Shown here one piece after another: positions 63,097 through 64,000 of a stretch of 64,000 nucleotides of DNA; position 1 is the first letter of the stretch, and each line of letters starts with the position of its first letter. Both the position numbers and the translations under genes were made by a program. The stretch comes from Humibacillus sp. DSM 29435 (GTDB taxonomy: Bacteria; Actinomycetota; Actinomycetes; Actinomycetales; Dermatophilaceae), in assembly GCF_001758225.1 (NCBI RefSeq), contig NZ_MAST01000002.1, positions 62,001 through 126,000 on the forward strand, read 5' to 3'. The notes under the pieces were generated by a model that saw only the letters and a program-made list of their open reading frames with translations, was not told the DNA's origin and did not search any database.

Positions 63097-63858
63097 TCAG
63101 CCCTGTCTTCGCCGGCCCTGGGCGGGCTCGCCAACGTCGTCGGAGAGCTCGACCGGAGGCCCCTCGAGAGCGGGGCCCCGCCGAGCACCGGGGGGTTCGG
63201 GCACGGTGGCCGCACCGACGGCTCGTCGCAGCCCGGGCCCGGCCACGGCCACGACCGAGGGCCAGACGCACGACCCGAGTGCCGCCAGCAGCGCGATGGC
63301 CGCCGCGACCTCTGCGTGTCCGACGGTGGTCGTCTCGATCACGGCGCTCGTCGGCGCCGCGTCAGACCACCATTGCGACAGCAGGTAGCCGTAGCGCTCG
63401 CCCACCGACCGGGCGCAGACGGCCAGGGCGAAGGTGGTGGCCACGGCGCCGAGAAGCACGCCGGCCTCCCCTCGGACCAGCAGCCAGCAGAGCGCACCGA
63501 GAGCTCCGGCGGTCAGGCCGACGACGATGATCGCGAGGGTGATGACGTTGCCCTGCCCGAGACCGGCATCGACGCTCCCGGTCACCGTGACCGACCTGCC
63601 CCAGCTCCACGACTCGGTGACCACGTCAGGGCCCCGGTAGTCGGGGCCGAAAGCGTTCGCTGCTTGCATCGGGAAGGTGAACCGCAGCACGGGCCACACG
63701 GTCGTGGGCAGCCAGCACAGCACCCCGAGCAGGGCGAGAACCCCTGCCGGCGGCCTCCCCTCGACCAGCGGAAAACGGGCGACGCACGCTCGGATCTGCG
63801 CAAACACAGCACTCACCAGGCCCCTCCATCGTGCCAACGCCCCGAGGGCTCTCACCAT
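63097..63858 (-). CDS. Unrecognised membrane protein
   Basis: A 253-residue protein with four likely transmembrane segments (about 38-62, 104-125, 130-150, 185-205), a loop rich in Trp/Ser/Thr between the first two (about 65-100) and a polar Pro/Arg/Gly-rich tail (about 215-253). I do not recognise the family. Coding potential is supported by membrane-protein composition and normal third-position GC. It is 73 bases upstream of the ATPase gene on the same strand and may be co-transcribed. The start could be an internal Met/Val instead of 63858. Confidence 0.6.
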   Translation of the reverse strand: MVRALGALARWRGLVSAVFAQIRACVARFPLVEGRPPAGVLALLGVLCWLPTTVWPVLRFTFPMQAANAFGPDYRGPDVVTESWSWGRSVTVTGSVDAGLGQGNVITLAIIVVGLTAGALGALCWLLVRGEAGVLLGAVATTFALAVCARSVGERYGYLLSQWWSDAAPTSAVIETTTVGHAEVAAAIALLAALGSCVWPSVVAVAGPGLRRAVGAATVPEPPGARRGPALEGPPVELSDDVGEPAQGRRRQG

Positions 63859-63922
63859 GGCACAACGACGGGTGTGCCATCAGCAGAATGGAGCTGGTGG
63901 CTGAAGCTGCGACAAGACCGCT

Positions 63923-64000
63923 TCAGTCGAGCTCTCGCGAACGACCCCCCGCGGCGCGCTCATCGTCGGAGAAGCCGACGGAGGGCCGGTCGTCGTGGAG
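63923..64000 (-). CDS. C-terminal end of an unidentified protein (partial)
   Basis: An open frame enters from the right edge and stops with TGA at 63923-63925; 25 residues are visible, with GFSDDERAAGG and an SRELD end that looks like a charged protein terminus. Too short to identify; it could be a chance frame. Confidence 0.35.
   Translation of the reverse strand, partial: LHDDRPSVGFSDDERAAGGRSRELD

Noticed and set aside
63889-64000. Plus-strand start (ATG 63889) of a new gene at the right edge
   Set aside because: The translation is Ser/Arg/Pro-rich shadow sequence; the minus-strand frame ending at 63923 looks more protein-like.

Overview
The window is high-GC DNA from a Gram-positive actinobacterium. 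The tightly packed ribosomal/replication genes (rpsF-ssb-rpsR-rplI, dnaB with a mycobacterial-type intein), the PadR-ino1 pair and the cellobiose (ceb) regulon point to Micrococcales, plausibly an Intrasporangiaceae relative (inference). It has two parts: a foreign element at the left (about 1.6-9.1 kb) and ordinary chromosome from dnaB (9.1 kb) to the right edge.

Region 1-1.6 kb holds no confident intact gene, only a frameshifted ABC-transporter ATPase remnant and some self-complementary DNA. Region 1.65-9.1 kb is a Tn7-like transposon core read leftward: tnsA, tnsB (DDE transposase), tnsC (AAA+ regulator), two zinc-finger tniQ genes and a small third gene resembling a TniQ C-terminus. All six genes overlap at their stop/start codons. 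The tnsA end abuts the 3' end of dnaB in the geometry Tn7 shows next to glmS, so dnaB may be the attachment gene. The other transposon end was not found and may lie outside the window or be lost. No Cas genes are present.

Region 9.1-20.7 kb: dnaB interrupted in its Walker A motif by a 148-residue class 3 mini-intein, a DnaA-box cluster, nagB, a LacI regulator, a secreted GH9 cellulase broken by one in-frame stop, nagZ, arsM and a secreted esterase. Region 20.8-29.2 kb: an MFS exporter, a membrane phosphodiesterase coupled to a metallo-beta-lactamase-fold protein, DUF2277, a metallophosphoesterase, a methyltransferase and a MATE exporter. Region 29.4-35.6 kb: a candidate structured small RNA with an intrinsic terminator, then a cello-oligosaccharide operon (binding protein, two permeases, GH1 beta-glucosidase, CebR-like LacI regulator). 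Palindromic CebR-type boxes stand before both this operon and the broken GH9 gene, so the two loci look like one cellulose-use regulon. No ABC ATPase is encoded with the permeases; a shared one (MsiK type) is presumably elsewhere.

Region 35.7-47 kb: a DUF559-like protein with DUF4262, rpsF-ssb-rpsR-rplI, a large secreted nuclease, a GT87-type membrane glycosyltransferase and a class A penicillin-binding protein. Region 47-64 kb: padR-ino1, a YtxH-like protein, pgi, a divergent TetR/MFS pair, a divergent LysR/YeiH pair, an SDR, a branched-chain 2-oxoacid dehydrogenase operon (E1alpha-E1beta-E2), an AAA ATPase and membrane proteins.

The chromosome, but not the transposon, carries several undescribed-looking sequence features: an interspersed intergenic repeat with the core GTCGAGTGGCCA...CGTAC at six loci, other long inverted repeats at gene ends, and a strongly over-represented octamer GGATGCCG.
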